NCBI RefSeq assembly: GCF_000801105.2
Contig: NC_079516.1
Span: 12,276,001 to 12,340,000, forward strand
Direction of reading: 5' to 3'
Length of the DNA stretch: 64,000 nt
Source: Raphanus sativus
Lineage: Eukaryota; Streptophyta; Magnoliopsida; Brassicales; Brassicaceae
In this document: in pieces, positions 47,820 to 58,928 of the stretch
Layout: the number at the start of each line of letters is the position of its first letter
Numbering within the stretch: position 1 is the stretch's first letter
Program-made: the position numbers and the translations under genes
The notes under the pieces: generated by a model
Seen by the model: the letters and a program-made list of their open reading frames with translations, nothing else
What the model was told of the DNA's origin: nothing
The model's database searches: none

Positions 47820-47852
47820 TCCCGTGCGATATCGCACGGTTCTCTTACCTAG
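47820..47852 (+). mobile_element. Helitron 3' terminus
   Basis: CCGTGCGATATCGCACGG is a perfect hairpin arm pair, followed by TTCTCTTACCTAG and then T. It shares the TTACCTAG|T end with the minus-strand terminus at 43484. The element runs leftward and plausibly includes the ligase-like and other gene fragments; its 5' end was not found. Confidence 0.72.
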
Positions 47853-48216
47853 TGTTAATAGTAGAAATAGTGAATCTATTCGATATTCTTACACCTTGCA
47901 TCGGATTTGGATATAAGTTTTTCGGTTCAGCTCTTGGTTTCCGGTTTTAATTTGGCCAAAGCTTATTCCCAAGTCCCAACATAAATCAACAAACAACTAA
48001 TCACTTGGAAAAATAATAATTGTTGAAATGAAGTTATAATGTAATTTACAAATTTTATAATTTTAGCACTAAAACATTTTAGGATGAGATGTTTGAAACA
48101 TACTGCATATTGCTTTGAAATCATCTCTCACATTCTGTAATTTTTTTTCTTGTCTGAGTAAATAATAATTAAAAAAAACAATGAAAAGTCTCAATCGCCT
48201 TGGTTGAAGAGTTACA

Positions 48217-49734
48217 CTAAGCTTTAGTCTTTGCTGATTGTCCTGTGGGGACACTTCCACCGTTTCCAGCTGCTGCGTTAGTTGGAGAAGCATCAAAAGA
48301 TATATCCATAGTTACTCCTTTCTTGGCAGAAGCTGCTTTCACGAATTCACCTACTGCTCGACCCCATTTCAACATGGACGATGTCAGTTGCTTACTTTGT
48401 TCAACCGTTACCGCACCCGGACCGCTCTTCCTCATCTCAACCAAAGAATCTCCCATTGTCACCAAACCATCAACCAGCTTCCACGGATCCTATTATCGCC
48501 ATTAAAAAAACAAAAAAAATGTAAAGAACATGCTCATATATATATGTATATATATATATATATATATATGTTAAAAATCTATAACAAAACCAACGTGGAG
48601 TTGGTCTAATGATTAAAATTTTCAGATCATCGAGTAAATGTCTAAGGGAGTGAATACTTACTGATGTTCCAGCTTTGGTACCATCCAATGGAGACAAAGC
48701 TAAGAAGAGGTGCATAGCTTTAGTTGTAATAGTATCGCTCTCTATTGAATATGTATCAGGTGAGACCGTCTTGAAGCTGGCCATGAAGTCATTCAGCTTA
48801 ACAAAGAACTCCTTGAACTCTTTATTTGCAAGACACCTAGTTTCTAGGTCAAGTAAGAAGGATTGCATGCCTTTGTAAGCGAATGGTTCAACCTCTTTTC
48901 CCGTTTTGGGAATGTTTCTTAAATAGGCAGGTAACGAGAACGGTGATGTTGATTGACGAACGCCAGCTTGTTTAGAAAGAGACGCATATGTAGGGTCGGT
49001 ATAATCAATATCAAATTGTTTTAGATCGATTGGTTTGCCATTTATCTCGGAGACCGCCTTCACAAATAGACCAATCCTTCCGACCCATTCGAACATAGAC
49101 CCGGACAACCTCTCCCATTGTGGATCAGGCATTTTTACATTTGAAGTGCTTGTCTTCATCTCAGTAGAAACTTTCTCCATTGAAACCAACGCCTCGATCA
49201 ACCTCCATGAATCAAACTATCACAAAAATACACACAATCTTTTTTTTCATTAGAAACTGCAACCAACATGCTAGAACACAGTAATTAACTATGATTTAAC
49301 CTATGATATATTAAACCTTTTTGGATTATCTACGATTTTTATCTACAATGATCATTCACTCGTTTGGTTAATGACTAATGAAAACTTACTGATGTTCCGG
49401 CTAGGGAACCCTTCAATGCAGAAATAGCCGTGAAGAGCTGGTCAGATTTGCCTGATCCGGGTGGTGCCGGTTGAAAGCAACTCGTTATGTAACCTTTCAG
49501 ATTTGTGAAGAAGTTCTTGAACTCTACGGTGGTGGGAGACTTGCCCTCCAAGGCACCTACGAAATCTAGTAAACCTTTGGAAGCGTAAGGCCCAAACTCT
49601 TTGCCCGTTTTGGGAAACAGGGCCAGATAATCTAGTACTGAGAACGTCTTCCCTTGAGTTTGAGCTTGTGTTTCATATACATTGCTTAATGCAACTAGTA
49701 ACACTAAACCTACTGCTAATGATATTCTTCCCAT
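48217..49734 (-). CDS. Secreted two-repeat protein of unknown function (DUF1216-like)
   Basis: Minus-strand exons 49734-49390, 49216-48662 and 48489-48217 join at phase 0 to 390 aa. A signal peptide (MGRISLAVGLVLLVALSNVY..TQA) is followed by two copies of one module. Copy 1 starts PKTGKEFGPYASKGLLDFV and copy 2 PKTGKEVEPFAYKGMQSFLL. Each has an x-FKxFFxxL core, then SALKGSLAGTS or SPLDGTKAGTS, then after an intron at the same place (F/D)-(D/S/P)-W-(R/K)-L-(I/V), and a Trp-Gly-(R)-x-(I/V) segment. The conserved intron position shows the gene arose by internal duplication of an exon pair. The family looks like DUF1216, which I recall as Brassicaceae-restricted; no function is known to me. No lesion was seen. 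Confidence 0.72.
48532..48570. repeat. TA microsatellite in intron 2 of the secreted-repeat gene
   Basis: TATATG followed by about 14 TA units, lying just outside exon 3. It is likely polymorphic. Confidence 0.85.
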
Positions 49735-50962
49735 TTTTTCTTGGAGAAACTGAATATAAAAAGAAAATATTTATTCTTATTGTGACTTTTTTTGTTTTTT
49801 TGTTTTCTATGGGATATGCTTCCTAGTTTATAAAGATGTTTAGAAGTCAAAATTGAACTAAATTATAGGCGTCGAATGGTTAATTTTTCATTTTTATTGA
49901 TTTCCGCTTTTCTCTCGATCTATTTTTAGAAAGGATCGATTTATTCATCAAACGATAAAATTGCACCAATTGTTTATTTATTTTTATTTAATCTCCTCTT
50001 CTCTCTCAATCTATTTGTAGAAATTAGTATTAATTTTTTCATCATACTACAAACTTGCACCATTTACTTTTCTCTCAAGCTATTTGTAGAAAGTATCAAT
50101 TTATTCATCGAACTATAAATTTGCACCAATTATAGAAAGGAAACAATATATTCATCAAACTAGGACCTGATAATAGATTTGATTTACACCAACCTTATAA
50201 CGAACAAACATGTCTATAAAAGATCTTGGTATTATGAAAAATGAATTTGTTGCACAAAAAAAAGAATTATTCTATCATGTTAATGTATGTTTAATGCAAA
50301 TAATTGCATTTTGCATGCTTCCTTGCCTCAAACTTAGTTCAGTGCTTGTGCTTTGGTTTTGTGAAGGTATCCTGGAAAAGAAACAAAAAAAAAAAACTAC
50401 AAAAAGTTCATCAACAACTGAATCATTTACAAGTAAAAATCAATCCTTTCCGACACATTTTAACTTTCCTTGCCCAAGCAAGTCTAACTTCTTGCTGAAA
50501 CATTGTCTTCACTCTGTTTTTAAGTTCCTGAGAATGAGTTCAGCTAAGATATCGACCCATGTGTCGGGTAATGTTTGTGTGTTGCTTTTGGAGAGGTAAC
50601 CAAACTATAGTGTAACCGGTTTTCATGTTTAAATGCGCAGTATTTTCGGATCAGACAGTTCAGTGACTGATTATCCGGGGAAGATTTCAAAGGGGATCAG
50701 ACGGTTCAGTGCCTCAACTTTGTATGCAACATTTATTATTAACTCTCAAAGATACTTTGTGACAACTGACAAACTTGATTTATCTTTGCTTAATTGAGAC
50801 TTAAGTAACAAAGATTATAATAATGAATCATAGTCTGTCAACACCTCCAGTTATTGCTTCTATCTTATAATTATATCAGGTTTAACCAGAAAATAAACAC
50901 GATGGATCAAAATGTAACCACAGATAAACTAAACATCCAGTTCAGAGAAACTCTTTGCCTTT
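49735..50962. other. Intergenic, upstream of the secreted-repeat gene and downstream of FAAH
   Basis: AT-rich sequence. Imperfect repeats of TTTATTCATC and GCACCAATT type occur at 49920-50170, and GGATCAGAC(A/G)GTTCAGTG appears twice near 50650-50715. No gene was recognised. Confidence 0.45.
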
Positions 50963-53900
50963 TCACTTCTCTGTATGGATTCTGTTTGTCTTGAGAACAT
51001 CGTGAAATACAGCAGGTTTCTTGGTAACTGGAGCCAGCTCCTGAGATATGCCACAATATATACAAGACCCCGTTTCAGTGGCCATTACAGAGAGAATGAG
51101 AAAGAAAGAAAGAGAGAGAGAGTGTGTGTGCACCTCAACAGCAGCAGCTAGAGAAAGAACTGTAGCTTCAGCCCAAGGTCTTCCCATTATTTGTAATCCT
51201 ATTGGCATCCCTTCTTTATCATACCCAACCTGCGTTTTTGTTTTTGTTTTTCCATATGTTTGTTGTAAAAATGATTATTGCAAGAATGAAACAAGTGTAT
51301 GAACATTATAGGTCCAAGTGTACTTAGATAATAATATAAATTAAACATTGCTTACAGGGACAGATATGGCAGGGAAGCCAAGGAGATTTGCAGCTACAAC
51401 AAACCGCATTAGATAAGCTGGAAAAAAAACAAGCAATCTTGATATCAGAAGTTGAAAACTCTCAGTTACAGTACCTGAATAAGACAGAGAAAGTAACACC
51501 AAAAGTGAAGAAGTCTGAGTGTTTTGTCTGACCAACCTGCCACTTGAAAATTGGTTTCTCCATTTTCCACAGCCTCAAGTGGTATCACAGGAGCTGTCAT
51601 ACTGCTTGTACAAAACAACATTTCACCAACAAAGTAAAGTATCTGAAGACATTAGAGAAAGCAAATGTTCTGGTTACATGGAATAATTTTACGTACCCAC
51701 ATGTAGGAGTCACAATAACATCAACGTTTTTGAAAATATCCAAGTGATACTCCATCAACCTTCGCCTGTAACATATACAAGCAAGCAGCCACTATAGAGA
51801 GAATTGTTGTATAAAACTTATACAGTTCACACAATTACAATTACCTAAGACACTGAGCAGCAATATAGTCTGAAGCAGAGAATGACTTGAAGATCGCAAA
51901 GCTGGTGCGTGTATCATAAGATAACTTTGAATTTTTCCTGAAACGTGTAAGACAATGGAGGAAAATGGTTCAGACCAAGGTTTACTGCCTACTGAAATCA
52001 GAACAAAGCTTAAATAATATTATACCCAGCTTCACAGTAAGGAGTAAGAGAACACAAAGTTGCAGACCCAATCGACACAACATGAGCTGCACGCATCTCT
52101 TCCAGTTCAGGAACCACTATTTCCATTATCTAGTACCACATAGAGATTTTGGATGAAACTATGTTTTGATATAGAAACATATTCAAATGATCAGCTTACT
52201 TGGCAACCATGGTTGTTTGATAGGAGCTTAATGATGTCTTCACATTTGTCAGAGATGTCACTTGAATGAACATCATTAAACCACTGCATTACATGAAAAT
52301 TAAGGCACTATAAATAATAGACTAAATAATTAAGATATTTGGAATATTTTCTAAATATTCTCTCTGCATCAAAAGCTCACCGTTGTATATTTCCCTAGCC
52401 TTAGAGATCCTATAGCATTGCCTCCATTGTGAGACAATAACTTGGGAAGACAAGGTGGTGTCTGCAGAATAATATCAAAGACCAAGTCATAGGAGAACAC
52501 ATTGCAAGAAGTCAAATGAATACATTACAACTCAATGTACCGGGTTCAAGTTAAGTCTATCTGCAGATGAAGATCCCAAGATTGCTGCATACCTGAGAAA
52601 CCCACAAAGGCAGATTAGCCCCAAAAAATTGAACATTTGAAATGGTAGATGTGTGTGTTTGCTTTGAACAGTTTTACTTTTGTGTTATGCCTCCTCCACT
52701 CACTATTGTTGACTGCTTTACAAAGATGCCAATGATAGAAACAATATGGTCACTCACTAGGCTAATTAAGAAAGAAAGAAAATACTTACACCAAGACAGT
52801 ATCTTCTAGGGATGAAGCAACTGGACTAACAACTTCCACTGTTCCACCTGCACACAATGACCTGTAGAGATAACAGAACATACACATATTTAAAAAGACA
52901 ATAAAGGTTTTCTGTTTTTAAGGTCTTGATTCTATTAACTCTTTTACCCTGTCATGTCTGTCCGACCATATGTTGTTTTCAGTCCAGTTACACCACATAG
53001 TGATGCAGGGATTCGAACAGAACCTGCATTTCCAGACACGAGTAAGCCATACAACGCAAGATCAAACAAATCAAAGATAACTTTGATGATGATACCTCCA
53101 CCATCTGTTCCTAGAGCAGCTGGACATAGTCCAGATGCAACAATAGCTGCTGAACCTGAAGAAGATCCTCCTGTGTACCTTTCAGGTGCATGCGGGTTTC
53201 TTGTGGTTCTGCAATACACAGCATACAAAGTTTTAAGACAAGTAAAGATTTGTGTTCTGTGCTGTCTTTGCTTACCCGTAATTCGAATTGTTCCCTGAAG
53301 TCCCCATTCCTAACTCATGCATATTAGCCTTGCCAAGTAAGATTGCACCACAGCTACGAAGTCTAGAAACAACCACTGCATCCTTCTCCACTGAACGAGC
53401 TTCATGCAGCCATCTTGTTCCACCTAAAAGATATGACAAATCTTATGACAGGTATCTTGTAAATAAAAAACATAAGAATGACATTACTCACCTGTTGTGG
53501 TATGTGGTAAACAGTCAATATCATCCTTGATTGTTATAATAACACCATCTAAAACTGATATTGGATGCCCTACAAAAACTCACATTCAACATGATCAATA
53601 CATATCTGAATATGTTACTACAAATGGATCTCTGAGTCTGCAAAGTTACCTACCTTCTTCAAACCTACGTGTAGAAGCTTCAGCTTGTTTTCTAACTTCA
53701 TTAGCATCAAAGCTAATCAAAAACGGTGTTGGAGACTTGTCATACCTAAACTCCTCTATGATTGAGATAATTTTTTCTGCTACCTACAAATCATCAACAA
53801 GGTTCTTAGATATGTACCAAAATAAATACAATAATTTTTTTTTTTTTTGAAAATTAACATGACTAACCACAGATGGAGTTGTCAGCTTAGATCTATAAGC

Positions 53901-54542
53901 ATAAGCGTAATCACGTATCTTCCAGTAACGGAAGGATGAGCTTGAGTCTGCGTTGAAGCTAAGAGAAGGATCATATTGAGGAAGACACTTCAAGGCTGTT
54001 TCTAATCTGTCTACAGGGCTTTCATCTTCTCCAACAAGGACAACATCAAGCTCCGGTTCTAAGTTCAAACAATGATAAGTATATGTAATGATTAAACAAA
54101 AGTTTCATGTAAGTAAGTATACAACATATACTTTGAGATGGGAACACAGGTCTAAACATGGGCTCTTCTGGTATAACTGTGTTCCGAAAAATCTGCAAGT
54201 CACAACAAGGAGAAGCATATATGTAACTATTTGAATGATTATAAAGTGAGTCTGATAAAAAAACAGACCTGGGTCATGCCATTGTTCTTTTTCAATGACT
54301 CTACAATCAATGAGCCTATTAATGGTGTTTCAAGCATCTTAACAAACAACTTGAACAAGAAGCCAGTCAAATGAGGGGCTGCAAAGTTACATAAAACCAT
54401 GTTAAGACATGTGTCTGAAATTTATGTAACGTACAGAACCAAAACTGCATTGTATTAACGAACCTTTGATGTCTTCTTCTTTATATTTGACACAAGAAAC
54501 ATCAACCTCGTTCACCGGTTTCATGACCTTATACTTACCCAT
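50963..54542 (-). CDS. FAAH: Fatty acid amide hydrolase (N-acylethanolamine hydrolase)
   Basis: The enzyme hydrolyses N-acylethanolamines to free fatty acid and ethanolamine at membranes. I traced 20 minus-strand exons: 54542-54464, 54378-54269, 54192-54132, 54058-53868, 53783-53654, 53569-53492, 53423-53276, 53208-53096, 53023-52948, 52861-52790, 52592-52541, 52461-52381, 52283-52200, 52129-52026, 51937-51845, 51765-51697, 51601-51537, 51417-51356, 51229-51134 and 51040-50963. All phases agree and give 613 aa against about 607 in Arabidopsis. The amidase signature is complete: Lys205 (ITIKDDID), Ser281 (GGSSSGSAA) and Ser305 (DGGGSVRIP), the same residue numbers as the known Arabidopsis catalytic triad. 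The start ATGGGTAAGTATAAGGT matches the family's MGKY start. It corresponds to At5g64440 by memory and lies tail-to-tail with nothing nearby. It looks fully functional. Confidence 0.94.
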
Positions 54543-55501
54543 CTTATCAAAGCCAGAAATAAAAGACGTTAAGTTTTAGTAGATCACACGTCAGCAGATT
54601 CAGAGACCAGAGAATCAGAACAATGGCTATGGAAGATATATAAATAGATTGCAAAAGTCAAAGAAGAACCTGAGAAGGTTGATCTGATTTGGCGGTGATT
54701 AGTTAATGAAGCTGACACAGATTTTAAGAGGCCGTGCGGATGACCGGTGAAGTTTGTTGGAAACTTGAATGGTTTGCTTGTACTAGATTTGTTGTATATT
54801 GAAGAACAAGTCTAAAGATATTCTCAAAATTGACATAATAGTCCCCTCAATCGTGTGAAATTTTATTTTATCCCCCTAATTGTTGTTTTACACTTCTCCT
54901 CCCTGTATACCCGTGCACACATTTCTACTAGGATTTTTCAGCACTCATAAGCATGTTCAGTTATCTAGAAGAATCAAATAATGCGACTATGTTGTATATC
55001 AATAGTGAAATGAAAAGTTTTTGGCTGAAATGAATAGGTTGTTGGATTATAAGCATATTTGTCATAATATTGTTGGTTGACATAATCAACCAAAGATCAA
55101 GAGGCACGGCTTGATCGAGCAACATCATCTACGACTAGTCAGCCCATTTATCATATGGATATTCTAATTTAAAGAAGTCATTGGTGATAGGATGCACAAA
55201 AGATATATTAAAACAATAATTTTTTATTTAAAATATCAACATTGTATTCACATGAATAGTATACATGTTTTGTATTTAATCGTGACCATACTGTTTATAA
55301 GGAAAAACTAAGATAATTCAAAGATGAAAAGAAATTATGTATGCCATCATGATAACAACTCAAGCATGCTGGTGAGATACGTCTGATATAAGTTAGAATA
55401 ATTGCAACAGTTTAACCACTTTTATAACAAGGTTGGCAATATATGGTAGAATAAGAACAAACAAGTGAAGGTGAATACACAGTGACAATGTTAATATCTT
55501 C
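54543..55501. other. FAAH promoter and flanking DNA
   Basis: It contains the FAAH leader and promoter; a minus-strand TATTTATATATC lies about 100 bp before the start codon. Further right is AT-rich DNA with no gene, up to the poly-A end of the LINE. Confidence 0.45.
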
Positions 55502-58155
55502 TTTTTTTTTTTTTTTCCTTTAAATTTCCATTTTATTATTAAAAACCAAACCAAAATTACAAAGAGAAATAAACTACTACTGAAGAAAACTACACAAAAA
55601 ACTCAAAATAAACTAAGCCAAGTACCCAGAGGAGTGAGGGAATCACTAGAGGGCAATCGCATATTGCGAGAGATGGGATCCAATCTGAGCTGCAAAGTTT
55701 TCTTTACTTCCTGAATAATAGTTTGAGCCGGTCTACTGATGTTTGTGTGAACCCTGGAGTTTCTCTCTTTCCAAAGCATATATATAACTGCTTGGAAGAT
55801 CAGCTTGATGATAAGAAGCTTGTTTGGATCGGTCGTTGACGTCTTCAGCCAACGGAGGCATTCTTCAAAAGGAGCAGGCGGATTCAGACTAAGCCGAGAG
55901 CAGAAGAAACTCCAGACCTCAGCACTGTATGAACACTCAAAAAAGAGATGTTGCATGCATTCATCAAATCCAGAACAGAGCAAACAACTTGGAGAAATGT
56001 TTATACCCCAACTTCTCATTCTATCTCTAGTGGCTAATCTGTTCCACGCCAGAAGCCAAGAAATGAAGGCATGTTTAGGAACTCTACCTTTGAACCAGAC
56101 TTGCGTGTGCCAGAACACCGGAGGACTGGGAGGGTGAAGAACATTCCAAGTTTTTGCAGTAGAGAAGTGATCAGTGGGAGACTCGTTTCCCATTTTCCAT
56201 AGGTATCTATCATCACTTGATGACTGCACTATTGGAGTGGCCGGTGGCAAACACTGCTTCAATAACGAGATGATGGCGTTCCTACTTCGCGAAGCACTTA
56301 GCCACCAATCTCCATTTCTTAAAGCATCAGCCACCGTGGCATCTTTGTGCATACCTGAGACTGCAGGCCCTCTCTCACCAGTTAGGTGAATCAGAGGTCC
56401 CAGTTCCGTCCAATTATCATACCAAAAACTCGCTTTGCTTCCTGTTCCAATCTCACAAACCACAAAGGGACGTGCAAGAGCACGCAGTTTGCAAAGCTGT
56501 TTCCATATCCAGCTATCTCCCTGTCGAGGGTTAAGCTCCCAGAAATTGTCGGAACCGATTTTGTTTCTCCTAATCCAAGAAACCCATAAAGATCCTCCAG
56601 CTGCAAAAAGAAGCCATATTAGCTTCAGAGCAAGAACCTGATTCCAGTCCGCCAACCTCTTCAGACCCAAACCTCCCTCTGCTTTCGGAGTGCACACTGT
56701 CTCCCAGCACACTTTAGCTCCTCTTGCAGACTGAGGCGCACCTCTCCATAGAAAGGCGTTACACATCCTTTCCAAGATTTTTATACAATCATTAGGCAGA
56801 ATAAAAATCGAAGTCCAGAAGGTGATAGTAGAGTAAATTACTGCTTGAATGAGCTGGAATCTACCGGCAAAGGACAGATGCTTAACTGTCCAGGAGTTGA
56901 AACGCGCTTCAATCTTATCCAACAAAGGTTTGAAATCCGACTCTTTCATCTTCTTACTAGAAAGAGGCACTCCAAGATACCTTACTGGAAGCGAGCCTTG
57001 TTTGATACCCACTGCCTCCGCCAAATCGTGACAGAGAGAGAAGCTGCCCCCATCGATCAGAAGCTCCGTTTTACTTCTATTAACACTCAATCCCGACATG
57101 TCTTTGAACTCATCCAGAATCTCCAAAATTCCTTTCAAGGATTCCTCAGTTCCATCAAAGAAAACTAAGACATCATCTGCGAAACTCAAATGAGTGATAA
57201 GAGGCTCTTCACAAGAAGGGTGGGGTTTGAACCGGTTTGTCCTAGCTCCCTCATCTAGCATCTTAGACAGCACATCCATGGCCAACACAAAGAGCAACGA
57301 AGAAATTGGATCACCTTGCCTGAGTCCCTTCTTTCCTTGGAAGTAACCATGAAGCTCACCATTAATCACCAAACTGAAAGAAGTAGTTGTGATGCACTCT
57401 TTGATCCAGTTGATCAGAACTTCCGGGAGATCGATTGCTTGAAGCAGATTAAGGATAAACTCCCAGCTGATATTGTCGTAAGCCTTAGCCAAATCAATCT
57501 TCAAACAACCTCTTGATACTCTTCCTTGCACATGAAAGTCTGGAACTAACTCAGAAGCCAACAAGACATTTTCACACAGCAGCCTCCCCTGAAGAAAGCC
57601 AACTTGATTTCTCTGAATGACCTCATCGATAAACATCTTGATCTTCTTCTTTATGACTCTGGCGATCACTTTATAAATGGTGGAGCACAACGAGATCGAC
57701 CTGAAAAGACTTAACCTGTCTGCTCCCACCACTTTCGGAATTAGAGCAATTGCAGTAGCGTTGAACTTTTTTAACATTCGACCACCAACAAAGAACTCTT
57801 TCACTGCCACCAGCACATCTTTACCAACCACTGACCAAGCTTCCCAATAGAATTCAGCAGGAAAACCATCCGGACCCGGCGTCTTACTCTTTGGCATAGA
57901 CATAAGAGTTTGAGTAATCTCCTCATCACTCGGCACTGCACAGAGCGTCTCTACTAACGGGGTAGGGCATCGGTAGCTCACCCAGTTCTGAAGAAGCAAT
58001 GCCGAAGGAGGAGAAGTAAGGGGGGAGACCGTCCCCAACAAATGGTGGAAATAAGAAACCACCATATCTTTGATCTGCGCCTTATTTATCACATTTACTT
58101 CATTCTCATCCATTAAGTACCTGATGGCATTCCTTGCTTGATGAGCTAATACCAT
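55502..58155 (-). mobile_element. 5'-truncated LINE (L1-type non-LTR retrotransposon)
   Basis: The element runs on the minus strand and ends in a poly-A tail (plus-strand T run 55502-55516). It starts abruptly inside the second ORF: the frame upstream of codon 1 hits a TAA two codons before the ATG, and the endonuclease domain is absent. Truncation at the 5' end is normal for LINE insertion. Flanks TGTTAATATCTTC (left of the tail) and TGTTATATTTTGC (right of the 5' end) are only a possible, imperfect target duplication. Confidence 0.85.
55603..58155 (-). CDS. LINE reverse transcriptase ORF2 fragment, 850 aa
   Basis: An uninterrupted frame encodes a reverse transcriptase. The entry motif MPKSKTPGPDGFPAEFYWEA is followed by LFRSISLCSTIYKVIARVI (usually FRPISLC), QVGFLQGRLLCENVLLASEL, LKIDLAKAYDNISWEF, GLRQGDPISSLLFVLAMDVL and the catalytic LSFADDVLVF. 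The C-terminal third holds the zf-RVT region with KHAFISWLLAWNRLATRDRM and a CLLCSGFDECMQHLFFEC Cys/His knuckle. The N-terminal endonuclease is missing, so it cannot retrotranspose alone. That the frame is open over 2.5 kb suggests a young insertion. It lies between FAAH and the PB1 gene. Confidence 0.92.
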   Translation of the reverse strand: MVLAHQARNAIRYLMDENEVNVINKAQIKDMVVSYFHHLLGTVSPLTSPPSALLLQNWVSYRCPTPLVETLCAVPSDEEITQTLMSMPKSKTPGPDGFPAEFYWEAWSVVGKDVLVAVKEFFVGGRMLKKFNATAIALIPKVVGADRLSLFRSISLCSTIYKVIARVIKKKIKMFIDEVIQRNQVGFLQGRLLCENVLLASELVPDFHVQGRVSRGCLKIDLAKAYDNISWEFILNLLQAIDLPEVLINWIKECITTTSFSLVINGELHGYFQGKKGLRQGDPISSLLFVLAMDVLSKMLDEGARTNRFKPHPSCEEPLITHLSFADDVLVFFDGTEESLKGILEILDEFKDMSGLSVNRSKTELLIDGGSFSLCHDLAEAVGIKQGSLPVRYLGVPLSSKKMKESDFKPLLDKIEARFNSWTVKHLSFAGRFQLIQAVIYSTITFWTSIFILPNDCIKILERMCNAFLWRGAPQSARGAKVCWETVCTPKAEGGLGLKRLADWNQVLALKLIWLLFAAGGSLWVSWIRRNKIGSDNFWELNPRQGDSWIWKQLCKLRALARPFVVCEIGTGSKASFWYDNWTELGPLIHLTGERGPAVSGMHKDATVADALRNGDWWLSASRSRNAIISLLKQCLPPATPIVQSSSDDRYLWKMGNESPTDHFSTAKTWNVLHPPSPPVFWHTQVWFKGRVPKHAFISWLLAWNRLATRDRMRSWGINISPSCLLCSGFDECMQHLFFECSYSAEVWSFFCSRLSLNPPAPFEECLRWLKTSTTDPNKLLIIKLIFQAVIYMLWKERNSRVHTNISRPAQTIIQEVKKTLQLRLDPISRNMRLPSSDSLTPLGTWLSLF

Positions 58156-58928
58156 TTGTTATATTTTGCTTGATTATGCATAGATCAGTAAACAAAAGAT
58201 GAGTGTTAGGCCTTTTTACAATTATATTTTTGATGTTGCCAAGAAATAAAAAGATCAGTTTAAGGGGATATAAGATTTGGTTTATTATTTTTCAACCTTT
58301 CTTGTTAATTAGTTTTTAATTAAATCTGTTTCTTTTCTTTGAAATCAAGGGAATAAAAATCTGATAAATATGAACCATATCAAAACAAAACTAATTCAAC
58401 TAAACTTTAACCCACCCCAAAAAAAGAATCTAATAACCTAAACTAAAAACACAACAAAGCTAAGACTAATTCGGGGCTAAAGATAAAGGACAGTGACCTA
58501 ATTATTTAGATTTTTCATATCTTCTTCTACAAATCTTACTTTATGACTTTGAATATTAAACCTTAAAATAGTACGCAACTTAGTACTTGCTTATAAAATA
58601 CTCCCTTACTGATTAACTTCTTTTCTTAGAAAAACAAAAAAGCTGGTCTAACTCTTCTTCAACGTAGAAGTATCAAACACTAGTTAGCTGGACCCAGCAT
58701 AGAGTTCCAAAAAGTCATACTAATCCATGAGTAACGTCACAAGACAGTCACACATCAACTCCTTAAACTCATAAACTCTGACAAACCACGTGTAATAGAG
58801 CAATAAGTTCACGTACCACAAGGTCCTATCATGTTATCATTTTCCAACACCACACCACCACCACCGTTTCACCCATCATATAATCAAAAATCTTTAAGAC
58901 AGAACACACTTTAACTTTAACTAAAAAC
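58156..58928. other. Promoter region of the PB1-domain gene
   Basis: AT-rich, then with more C and A toward the gene (CACCACACCACCACCACC near 58850). A TATA-like CATATAATC lies about 50 bp before the start codon. A GT-rich or transposon boundary was not seen. Confidence 0.45.

Noticed and set aside
55605..58070. Several plus-strand frames of 60-110 codons opposite the LINE
   Set aside because: They are antisense shadows of the reverse transcriptase frame.
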